From positions 1 through 64,000 of the IMG/VR virus record IMGVR_UViG_3300035189_000033: a stretch of 64,000 nt of DNA; one strand, 5' to 3'. Made by a program: the position numbers and the translations under genes. The stretch comes from a virus. The notes under the pieces were generated by a model. The model ran no database searches. It worked only from the letters and a program-made list of their open reading frames with translations, and was not told the origin of the DNA. Positions 33,127-40,235 of this stretch are shown piece after piece; position 1 is the stretch's first letter; each line of letters opens with the position of its first letter.

Positions 33127-33950
33127 TGACCGGCGTTGGCGTCAGCAAACTCAACACCTACGCCGCCATCGTTCCGCAGATCACAAGTCTGTCGAAATTC
33201 AACACTTACATCATCGGCAGCACCATGGCGCCGCCACCCGTCACAATCGCCGATCTGTTCTTCACGCCGACCGCGGAATTCGTCGATCTGACCGTGCTGG
33301 CGAACCGCCGCGCCTTCATCTCGGCCGCCGGCGGGGCACAGCTCCTTAGAGCGGACGGATCAGCCCCGTTCGGCGTCACCCCGCCGGTGTTCCTCACCTC
33401 GAACGGCACGCCTGCCACCTTCGCCGACAACAACGGCCGCGGCGGCGCCTTCTCGATCTCGGGCGGGACTCTGACAGCAGGCCCATCCAACCCGCCCGGA
33501 TCGTCGCAGACCGTCGTCACGTCGCAACAGAACTCGCCCGGCGCCGGCGTGCTGGGCGACTACGCCTCGGGCAACCTCTATGCGTTCAATGTCAACAGCC
33601 TGACCGACAACGGCATCCGCCGCCGCTGGCTCCGCCGCTGGCGGGCGCTGCCCAAAGCCAGCATGGCCGCTGACCGGTTCTACTCGCTGTCGGTGGCGAT
33701 GCAGACCGGCCAGGGTGTGCCGAACGGCGTCGAACCGCAGGTGGTGCTGCGGTGGAGCGATGACGGCGGGCGAACCTGGTCCGATGAACGCATCGTCGCG
33801 GCCGGGCCGCTGGGTGCGACGACGCAGACCGTGAAGTTCAACCGGCTGGGCGCGACGCGGCGGTTTGGCGGATCGGACAGGATTTTTGAACTGTCATCCT
33901 CGGACCTGTTCCTGGTAGCGATCCTGGACGCAGATGTGGACGTCGGATGA
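33126..33950 (+). CDS. gp10-like C-terminal part fused to a fibre-type module, 274 aa
   Basis: Residues 1-135 form a common phage module (VSKLNTYAAIVPQITSLSKF, then VLANRRAFISAAGGAQLLRA). Residues 137-274 match the C-terminal propeller of gp10 homologues: VLGDYASGNLYAFNVNSLTD, then R-R-R-W-L-R-R-W-R-A-L-P; LRWSDDGGRTWSDERIV; RLGATRRFGGSDRIFELSSS. With the gene at 29732 it would complete the gp10 fold. TAATG and ATGA overlaps on each side support co-translation. Confidence 0.75.
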   Translation: MTGVGVSKLNTYAAIVPQITSLSKFNTYIIGSTMAPPPVTIADLFFTPTAEFVDLTVLANRRAFISAAGGAQLLRADGSAPFGVTPPVFLTSNGTPATFADNNGRGGAFSISGGTLTAGPSNPPGSSQTVVTSQQNSPGAGVLGDYASGNLYAFNVNSLTDNGIRRRWLRRWRALPKASMAADRFYSLSVAMQTGQGVPNGVEPQVVLRWSDDGGRTWSDERIVAAGPLGATTQTVKFNRLGATRRFGGSDRIFELSSSDLFLVAILDADVDVG

Positions 33951-34534
33951 TGCCAATCCCGTTTCTGATCACCGGACTGCCGCGCTCGCGGACGGCCTGG
34001 ATGGCGGCGGCGGCGTCCAACGACCTGTCTATCTGCATCCATGAACCGCTGCGCTATGTCGAACGCTGGCAGCATGTGTTCGAGACCGTATGGGGCATGT
34101 CGGGTTTCCGGTATGTCGGCGCCTCTGACCATGGCCTGGGCTTCCATCTGCCTGAAATCTTCCGGCGCCTGACCCCGCGCACCCTGATCATCGAACGCCC
34201 GATCGCCGAGGTCGAGGCGTCGCTCGCGCGGATCGGCATTCCAGGGAGCAATTTCTGCGAGCTGCTGATGGAGGCGCTGAACGGGTTTGATCATCCACTG
34301 ATCATGCGCGTGCCCTATGCCGATCTGGCGGACACAGAGGTCGTGGGGCGCTGCCTTGCCCACCTGATGCCGTTCAATCCCGTCTCAGCGGCGCGCATCG
34401 AGGCACTGCAGAAGATGAATATCCAGGCACCGAACCTGAATGCGGTGGTCGCGGAGGGCATTCGGCGCGGCCAGCAAGGCGATGCCGCCGCGCTGGTCGG
34501 TGAGGATGTTGTGGCGCGGATCCGCCTGCATTGA
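33947..34534 (+). CDS. sulfotransferase-like P-loop protein
   Basis: 195 residues. The N terminus IPFLITGLPRSRTAWMAAAA has the G-L-P-R-S-x-T/S-x-W loop that in sulfotransferases binds the 5'-phosphosulfate of PAPS; IIERPIAEVEASLARIG matches the later 3'-phosphate-binding region (R-x-P-x-x-x-x-x-S). Such proteins occur within phage tail gene clusters; a substrate is unknown, and a nucleotide-binding but non-sulfating role cannot be excluded. Confidence 0.75.
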   Translation: MMPIPFLITGLPRSRTAWMAAAASNDLSICIHEPLRYVERWQHVFETVWGMSGFRYVGASDHGLGFHLPEIFRRLTPRTLIIERPIAEVEASLARIGIPGSNFCELLMEALNGFDHPLIMRVPYADLADTEVVGRCLAHLMPFNPVSAARIEALQKMNIQAPNLNAVVAEGIRRGQQGDAAALVGEDVVARIRLH

Positions 34535-35307
34535 CCGAAAAGCCCGTCATCCTCGCCCCGCGCGAGCCGCTCGTCGACCGCTCCGGCCAGATTTCGCGGT
34601 CCTGGTGGCGCGCATTGAACGGGCTGTTTGAGCAGTCCGGCACCTTGGCAAAGGCGCTGGTAACCAATCCCTCCGCGGTGCTGGCCTCGGTCGACGTCAG
34701 CAGCGGCGGCACGATTTCCGCACCCGACCTCGCCGCGAAAAGCCTGATCGGCAATCCGGCCGACACCACGGCGCAACCCGTGGCAATCGCGGTATCTGAC
34801 TCGTTCGCGCTCAATTCCGGCACGCTCGATCTCGCCTCGCTGGCGGCTGGCACGCTGTCGGGCAACGGCGGGCTGTTCAGCGCCCCACCCGGGGCTGTCA
34901 GGGTCGGCAGCAACCTCACCCTCGCCAACGGCACGCTCGACGTGTCCTCGACCAGCGACATGACAGACCAGACCTATGCCTATTCGATCCGCGACACGCG
35001 CGGGCCGGTCAACACCGCCGACCGGGCTGCGGCCGATGCGCTGACCCTCGCACTGCTGGGGGGATCGACATCATCACCGAGCGCGGCGCCGATCACCGTG
35101 GCCGCCGACAGCCTGTTCGGTAACGCCGGCACGGTGGCCGCCAGCGGCAGCAGTATCGCCGTCGGCACCGGCCTGACGCTCTCGCCCGCCGGCACGCTCT
35201 CGGCCACCGGCGGCGGGATCTACGCCCCGCTGGTCAACGGCGACCTGCCAAGCCCGGGGCTGATCGCCGATCCGTTCGGCCAGTGCATCATGGTGCAAAT
35301 CCGATGA
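34531..35307 (+). CDS. probable tail fibre/virion protein, 258 aa
   Basis: TTG start overlapping the previous stop (TTGA); no ATG is usable. The N terminus PREPLVDRSGQISRSWWRAL is a motif often seen at the start of phage tail-associated proteins. The rest is Ser/Thr/Ala/Gly-rich with repeated D/L-x-L-A-x-G-T-L segments, as in fibres. Confidence 0.65.
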   Translation: MTEKPVILAPREPLVDRSGQISRSWWRALNGLFEQSGTLAKALVTNPSAVLASVDVSSGGTISAPDLAAKSLIGNPADTTAQPVAIAVSDSFALNSGTLDLASLAAGTLSGNGGLFSAPPGAVRVGSNLTLANGTLDVSSTSDMTDQTYAYSIRDTRGPVNTADRAAADALTLALLGGSTSSPSAAPITVAADSLFGNAGTVAASGSSIAVGTGLTLSPAGTLSATGGGIYAPLVNGDLPSPGLIADPFGQCIMVQIR

Positions 35308-35822
35308 CCTCCAGCATTCTCACCGACTATCTCGGCCAAGGGCCTGCGGCATCGCGGCCGGCGACGCCACCGATCGGCACTGCGGCGCTGGCGTTCTACT
35401 ACGCCGACGATACCGGCGTGCTGTCGCTGTGGGACACCGCGACCAGCGCCTGGGTAACGGCGGGCGGCGCCGGCCTGTCGACCTCCAACACCTGGACGGC
35501 GGCACAGATCGGCGCCGTCGTGACGCTGACCGACGGCGCGACGATCACCGCGAATTTCAGTCTGGGCAACAACTTCGCGGTCACGCTTGGCGGTAACCGC
35601 ACGCTGGCCAATCCATCCAGCGTCAATGCCGGGCAGGGCGGGCAGATCGTCGTCACCCAGGACGGCACCGGCGGCCGGACGCTCGCCTATGGCTCGGACT
35701 GGAAATTCCCCGGCGGCACGGCTCCTGTGCTGTCGACCGCGGCCGGTGCGACCGACATCCTGAGCTATTACGTCGTCAGCTCGACGTTTATTGCTGTCAG
35801 TCCGGCGCTGGCCTTCGCTTAA
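35304..35822 (+). CDS. probable tail fibre protein, 172 aa
   Basis: ATG 35304 in an ATGA overlap. Beta-rich with the segment TWTAAQIGAVVTLTDGATIT, then N-F-A-V-T-L-G-G-N-R-T-L-A-N-P, common in phage fibre-tip proteins. It ends TAATG with the next gene. Confidence 0.7.
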   Translation: MTSSILTDYLGQGPAASRPATPPIGTAALAFYYADDTGVLSLWDTATSAWVTAGGAGLSTSNTWTAAQIGAVVTLTDGATITANFSLGNNFAVTLGGNRTLANPSSVNAGQGGQIVVTQDGTGGRTLAYGSDWKFPGGTAPVLSTAAGATDILSYYVVSSTFIAVSPALAFA

Positions 35823-36298
35823 TGGCCGCGCACCGTTACTGGCGGATCAATATAACCGCGGTGCTGCCAAGTGCGACCAACGTCAATCTTGCTGAGATAC
35901 AAATGGCATCTTCGGTCGGGGGCGCCGATCTGTTCGGCTCAGGCACGGCTTTGGCGTCGTCTACGCAGGGCGGTATCTATGAGCCGTCTGCCGCCTGTGA
36001 TGGCAATCTAACGACATTCTGGAGCAGTGCGCCCGCGGATTCGTTGCCTCAATGGTGGGGCTATGACTTCGGCGCGGGCAACAGCGTGGTGGTGAATGAG
36101 GTTCGGATCTACCCGCTCGACTACAGTAGCGTTCTCTACGCACCCACCGCCTTCACGCTGGACTATTCGGACGACGCATCGGCCTGGACGGCGGTGCAAG
36201 CCTTCACCACGGCCGGCTGGTCGGTCGACACGTGGCAGAGCTTTGACGTGACCGTGGCGCCGGCTGCGGTAAGGTTTCGCGGCTTGTTGGGGTTCTAG
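35822..36298 (+). CDS. F5/8 type C (discoidin)-like carbohydrate-binding protein, 158 aa
   Basis: The layout YWRINITAVL ... LAEIQMA ... ACDGNLTTFWSSA ... WGYDFGAGNSVVVNEVRIYP ... FTLDYSDDASAWTAVQAF is the galactose-binding-like (F5/8C) fold: an A-x-D-G-x-x-x-T-x-W turn followed by paired strands. In a phage tail cluster this points to binding of surface glycans. No signal peptide. Confidence 0.75.
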   Translation: MAAHRYWRINITAVLPSATNVNLAEIQMASSVGGADLFGSGTALASSTQGGIYEPSAACDGNLTTFWSSAPADSLPQWWGYDFGAGNSVVVNEVRIYPLDYSSVLYAPTAFTLDYSDDASAWTAVQAFTTAGWSVDTWQSFDVTVAPAAVRFRGLLGF

Positions 36299-36317
36299 CG
36301 TCGTAAGGGGACTTTCC

Positions 36318-36659
36318 GTGACCGTTCAAGTCATTCAGATGTTCACCCCGACCGTGCTGACCACCACGGCGGCGACGCTGTACACGGTCGACACCGGCAA
36401 CGTCGCCACGGTGCTGGCGCGCGGGCGGATCCGCTTCACCAACACCTCGGCGTCGGCGGTGACGGTCACCGCCTACGGTGTGCCAAGCGCCGGCACGGCG
36501 GGCAGCGGCAACGACTTCTGCCCGGCGCTGACTGTTCCGCCGAGCAGCAACCTCGACATCGACGTGCCGGTGCTGTCGACCGGCGGGCTTATTCAGGCGC
36601 TTGCCTCGACCGCCGGCGTGGTGGTGGCGCACGCGATGGATGGGGTGCTGTTCAGCTAG
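36318..36659 (+). CDS. small structural protein, 113 aa
   Basis: GTG 36318 with AAGGGG upstream. Thr/Ala/Val-rich with predicted beta strands (TLYTVDTGNVATVLARGRIR, then F-T-N-T-S). Typical of phage neck or decoration proteins. Converges with the minus-strand coiled-coil gene (4-base overlap). Confidence 0.6.
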   Translation: MTVQVIQMFTPTVLTTTAATLYTVDTGNVATVLARGRIRFTNTSASAVTVTAYGVPSAGTAGSGNDFCPALTVPPSSNLDIDVPVLSTGGLIQALASTAGVVVAHAMDGVLFS

Positions 36660-37042
36660 TGCGTCAACAGGCGGAACAGCACGCCCGCCGTCAGCACGAG
36701 GTTGGTGCCGCACATCCAACGCAACAGGTTGATTTCACCGCGGACTTTGGCGAATTCCTGATCCACGCGGGCAAACTTCTGGTCAACGCCAGCAAACCCC
36801 TCGCGCATCTCGCCGCGCACCTTGGCGAACTCCTGATCCACGCGGGCAAACCCCTCGCGCATCTCGCCGCGCACCTTGGCGAACTCCTGATCCACGCGGG
36901 CAAACCCCTCGCGTATCTCGGAGCGCAAGCCTGAGAACTCTGCGTTGTAAGCGGCCAGTTCCTCCGCCGCCGCGGCGGCTTTCGCCTCTGGCACGTTCGC
37001 CGCGAGGAACGCATCCCGGACCGCACCCAACTGCAATGCCAT
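36656..37042 (-). CDS. coiled-coil protein with 18-residue repeats and C-terminal membrane helix, 128 aa
   Basis: ATG 37042. Residues 40-100 contain repeats of E-G-F-A-R-V-D-Q-E-F-A-K-V-R-G-E-M-R (18 residues), then LLRWMCGTNLVLTAGVLFRL as a membrane anchor. This resembles DUF1640 / Bdr-like membrane-anchored coiled coils. It is the only minus-strand gene in the 14-53 kb structural region and so may have its own promoter in 37043-37253. Confidence 0.7.
   Translation of the reverse strand: MALQLGAVRDAFLAANVPEAKAAAAAEELAAYNAEFSGLRSEIREGFARVDQEFAKVRGEMREGFARVDQEFAKVRGEMREGFAGVDQKFARVDQEFAKVRGEINLLRWMCGTNLVLTAGVLFRLLTH
36801..36908. repeat. 54-bp tandem repeat inside the coiled-coil gene
   Basis: Two identical 54-base units at 36801-36854 and 36855-36908, with diverged partial units on both sides. 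The period equals 18 codons, so length changes keep the frame and lengthen or shorten the coiled coil. Confidence 0.85.
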
Positions 37043-37253
37043 TACGCGAACGCCTCGATAATCAATGGTGCCACGCCGCCAATCCCGTAGTATCGGCACC
37101 GTTTCGGTGATTTCACATACCGCGAGGCCGAGGGCACGGCAAATCGCAATAAAGTATGGACCTCGCGCTGTTCAGCTAGAAGTTGTGGGATCGTTGCGGC
37201 TCACAGCCCGAGGGTGCTAGTCCTGTCAGTGTCTTAGCGCAGGAAGGTGTGTC

Positions 37254-38096
37254 ATTCCCTACATCGCTGCCTCGATCCTGGGCGCTGGTGCTCTCTCTTC
37301 CGGCGGATCACTGCTTTCCGGCCTGATGGGATCGAACGCCTCCAAACAGGCGGCCAACGCGGAGCAATCCGCCTACGCCCGCGCCACCGGGCTTGAGCAG
37401 GCCAACTACGAGCAGGCGCAGGGCCAGTTCGCGCCCTATGTGGCGGCTGGCGGCAATGCGCTCAGCGCACTGCAGAAGCTGCTGGGCATCGGACCCGGCA
37501 CCAGCGGCGGTGCCACCAACCCCATTCTGCAAATGCTGGGCATCGGGGGCGCGGGCGGCGGCGGCACCGGGAGCATCAATCCGGCGACGTTCCAGGCCTC
37601 GCCGGGCTACCAGTATGCGTTGCAGCAGGGGATGCAGGGGGTGACCAATCAGGCCGCCACGCAAGGCGGGCTCGGCGGCAATCAGTTGAAGGCGTTGCAA
37701 GCCACCGGGCAGGGGATGGCGAACCAGAACTTCAACCAGTATCTGAACAACGCGAACTCTGCCTATCAGGGGCTGGTCGGCAACGTGTCGAATCTGGCAT
37801 CCAACGGCCAGAACGCGGTCGGCACGCTGGCGGGGCTTGGCGCCAACGTGGGCGCGCTGGAGGGCGCCAACGCGATCGGCGCGGGCAGCGCGCAGGGATC
37901 GGGCATCATGGGCTCGGTCAACGCTCTGACGGGCGGGATAAACCAGGCGGTGGGCAACGCCGGCAGCACCGGCATCTACGGCACCGACAACCCCGGTTTG
38001 GCGAACAACCAGAACATGATCGCCGCGCTTATGTCGTTGTTCGGCAGCGGCGGGGGCGGGTCGGGCGGATACGGCTCAATGGGCGGCGCGGCCTGA
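37254..38096 (+). CDS. Gly/Ala/Asn-rich DNA-ejection-type virion protein, ATT start
   Basis: 280 residues if translation begins at ATT 37254, which has AGGAAGG 6 bases upstream and begins a typical N terminus (IPYIAASILGAGALSSGGSL, then L-S-G-L-M-G-S). No ATG, GTG or TTG is in frame between the stop at 37218 and ATG 37326, and that ATG has no ribosome binding site and would remove the hydrophobic N terminus. The rest has A-Q-G-Q-F-A-P-Y-V-A-A-G-G-N-A-L (a motif of phage internal proteins), then Asn/Gln/Gly-rich sequence. Probable internal or neck protein. Confidence 0.65.
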   Translation: MPYIAASILGAGALSSGGSLLSGLMGSNASKQAANAEQSAYARATGLEQANYEQAQGQFAPYVAAGGNALSALQKLLGIGPGTSGGATNPILQMLGIGGAGGGGTGSINPATFQASPGYQYALQQGMQGVTNQAATQGGLGGNQLKALQATGQGMANQNFNQYLNNANSAYQGLVGNVSNLASNGQNAVGTLAGLGANVGALEGANAIGAGSAQGSGIMGSVNALTGGINQAVGNAGSTGIYGTDNPGLANNQNMIAALMSLFGSGGGGSGGYGSMGGAA

Positions 38097-38099
38097 TCC

Positions 38100-40235
38100 A
38101 TGGGCCTCGATCCGACCCTCGTGCACGGGTTCCAGCCGACGCAGAATGTCGGGCCGAACCTCGGCGGCATGCTGCAAGACGCGAACTCGATGCTGCAAAT
38201 CGGCGAGCAGAAGCGGGTGTTGCAGCAGCAGAACGCGCTGCGCGGCATCCTGGGGACGCCGGACGCGCTCGATGCGCAGGGCAATCCGACCGACGCCACG
38301 CTGAAGCGGGTTTCGGGCGTGGACCCCGCGATGGGCATGCAGTTGCGCCAGAACATGCTGGTCTCGCAGCAGCGGCAGCTTCAGACCGAGTCGATGCAGA
38401 GCAAGGCCATGCAGGACAAGATGGAGCTGCTGGCCAAGACGTATGAGCCGATTTGGGACGACTACAATGACGCGATCAAGCATGGCGCCACGCCCGAGGA
38501 GGCGAAGCGGGCGGCGCAGGAGGGGGTGACCGAGGGCAACAAATTTCTGACGCAGCACGGGCTTCTGGCGCCGCATGAGGTCGCCAACCTGCCGACTCAA
38601 TTTGACCCCATCCAGTTCGGGCATTTCATCAAAGGATCGCAGACTTACCGCGAGGATATGACGGCGCGGGCGGCTGCGGAGCAGAAGGCGAGAACCGAGC
38701 AACAGCGCGAGCGGCAGCTCGATATTGAGCAGCAGCGGGCGGATCAGGAAAAAAGCAAAGAACAGCCCACAATGGGGCCTGATCCAAATGACCCGAGCAA
38801 GCTGGTGCCGGGTGTCGTGCGGAGCAACGCCGGCAGCAACGACCCGCCGGTCTTCATTCCTTATCCGACCGGCGTGCAGGCGCCGGCCGGCAAAACCGCC
38901 CCAGCAGGATCAGTTGCGGCGGAGCGGTCAACACGGTTCGAGGAAGAAAAGCGCAACCAGCAGGCCGCCGGGACCTATAAGAACGACAGCGGGGTCTACG
39001 ACGTCGTCGATGCGAAGCTGAAGACGATCAAGGATAACCACTTCCCGCCCGGCACCGCGAAAGTTCTCGTCCAGCGCGCGCTTGCCGGCGATTTTTCAGG
39101 CATGACCGGCTTTAGCCGCTCGCCCGGGCTTTTGGTGGAACTCGACACCGAGCTTGCCAAGCAGATGGCGGAGCACGATCCGCCGCTGACCGGCTTGGAT
39201 CTGGCGCGAATGAGGGCCGGATTTGCCGCCTACACGCAGGGCGTCAAAGCGTTCGAGGCGGGCGGCAAGCTGGAACAGCCGGTGCGCAGCCTGTCGGTCG
39301 CGGTGGATCACCTGGACCTGCTGAAACATGCGGCGACGGCGGTTTCCCAGCATGACAGCGCGACGCTCAACAGACTCCAGAACGCGCTGAAGACAGAGTT
39401 TGGTTACACCGGGCCACCGACGTTGGACGCGATCAGGGGCACGGTTGCGGCCGAAATCGAGAAGGCCGTATCGGGCAGCGCTGGTGCTGTGTCAGACCGC
39501 GAAGACCTGAAGGCCAACCTCAACAAATCGCTGCCCCCTGCCGCGCTGATGAGTGTGATCGACGGCTACGAGGGGCTGATGAGCGGCCAGCTTGGCGGCT
39601 TCCGGAAGACCTATCAACGGCTGCAAGGGATCGAGCAAGGCAGCGGTGAGGATTTTGACAAGAAATTCCTCAGTGACCGGGCGACCGCGGTCCTGACCAG
39701 ACGCGGACAGATGGGCGCCGCGGGCGGCACGAATGAGAAGCCCCCCGCTGCGACCGCGCCGGCGGCAAAGGCAGATCAAGCCGCGATTGCCGTTCCGACA
39801 ACGCCGGCCGAACTTGCCGCACTGCCGCCAGGGACCAAATACCGCAGACCGACCGATGCGCCTGGCGTGGTTCGGCATGCGGCGGCGGCGACTGCGACGC
39901 CGGAGGCGGCCAAGCCAGCCGCCGCGGCGCCCGCAGCAGCAGCGGCACCCGCAGCAGCGACGCCGGCAGCCGCGCCCCCGCCCGGAGCCTACACGGTGCC
40001 GAAATCTCGCGCGGACGATCCGGACGGCACCACTTACAACAACGGCAAGCTGGTCAAACAGGGTGGCTTCATCGTGCCGGTGAAACCGGCCGAGGCCGCA
40101 CGCAAGGATGCAACGCCGCCTGCGGGCGGTCGACCGCTGCCGAAGTCGCGGGCCAGCGATCCCGACGGCACGACCTATAACGACGGAAAGTGGGTCAAGC
40201 GGGGCGATTTTGTCGTTCCTGTAGGAGCACAATAA
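38100..40235 (+). CDS. probable internal virion / ejection protein, 711 aa
   Basis: Helical, Gln/Ala/Glu-rich for the first 230 residues (RAAAEQKARTEQQRERQLDI), then a folded middle (RALAGDFSGMTGFSRSPGLL; LSVAVDHLDLLKHAATAV) resembling phage internal proteins. The C terminus is an Ala/Pro linker carrying two copies of a 29-residue module starting P-K-S-R-A-x-D-P-D-G-T-T-Y-N. Neighbours are the Gly/Ala-rich gene and the giant gene, so it is likely ejected with DNA. TAATG overlap with the giant gene. Confidence 0.7.
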   Translation: MGLDPTLVHGFQPTQNVGPNLGGMLQDANSMLQIGEQKRVLQQQNALRGILGTPDALDAQGNPTDATLKRVSGVDPAMGMQLRQNMLVSQQRQLQTESMQSKAMQDKMELLAKTYEPIWDDYNDAIKHGATPEEAKRAAQEGVTEGNKFLTQHGLLAPHEVANLPTQFDPIQFGHFIKGSQTYREDMTARAAAEQKARTEQQRERQLDIEQQRADQEKSKEQPTMGPDPNDPSKLVPGVVRSNAGSNDPPVFIPYPTGVQAPAGKTAPAGSVAAERSTRFEEEKRNQQAAGTYKNDSGVYDVVDAKLKTIKDNHFPPGTAKVLVQRALAGDFSGMTGFSRSPGLLVELDTELAKQMAEHDPPLTGLDLARMRAGFAAYTQGVKAFEAGGKLEQPVRSLSVAVDHLDLLKHAATAVSQHDSATLNRLQNALKTEFGYTGPPTLDAIRGTVAAEIEKAVSGSAGAVSDREDLKANLNKSLPPAALMSVIDGYEGLMSGQLGGFRKTYQRLQGIEQGSGEDFDKKFLSDRATAVLTRRGQMGAAGGTNEKPPAATAPAAKADQAAIAVPTTPAELAALPPGTKYRRPTDAPGVVRHAAAATATPEAAKPAAAAPAAAAAPAAATPAAAPPPGAYTVPKSRADDPDGTTYNNGKLVKQGGFIVPVKPAEAARKDATPPAGGRPLPKSRASDPDGTTYNDGKWVKRGDFVVPVGAQ

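Noticed and set aside
36801-36908. CRISPR-like direct repeats
   Set aside because: The units are contiguous 54-mers without spacers and encode a coiled coil in frame.
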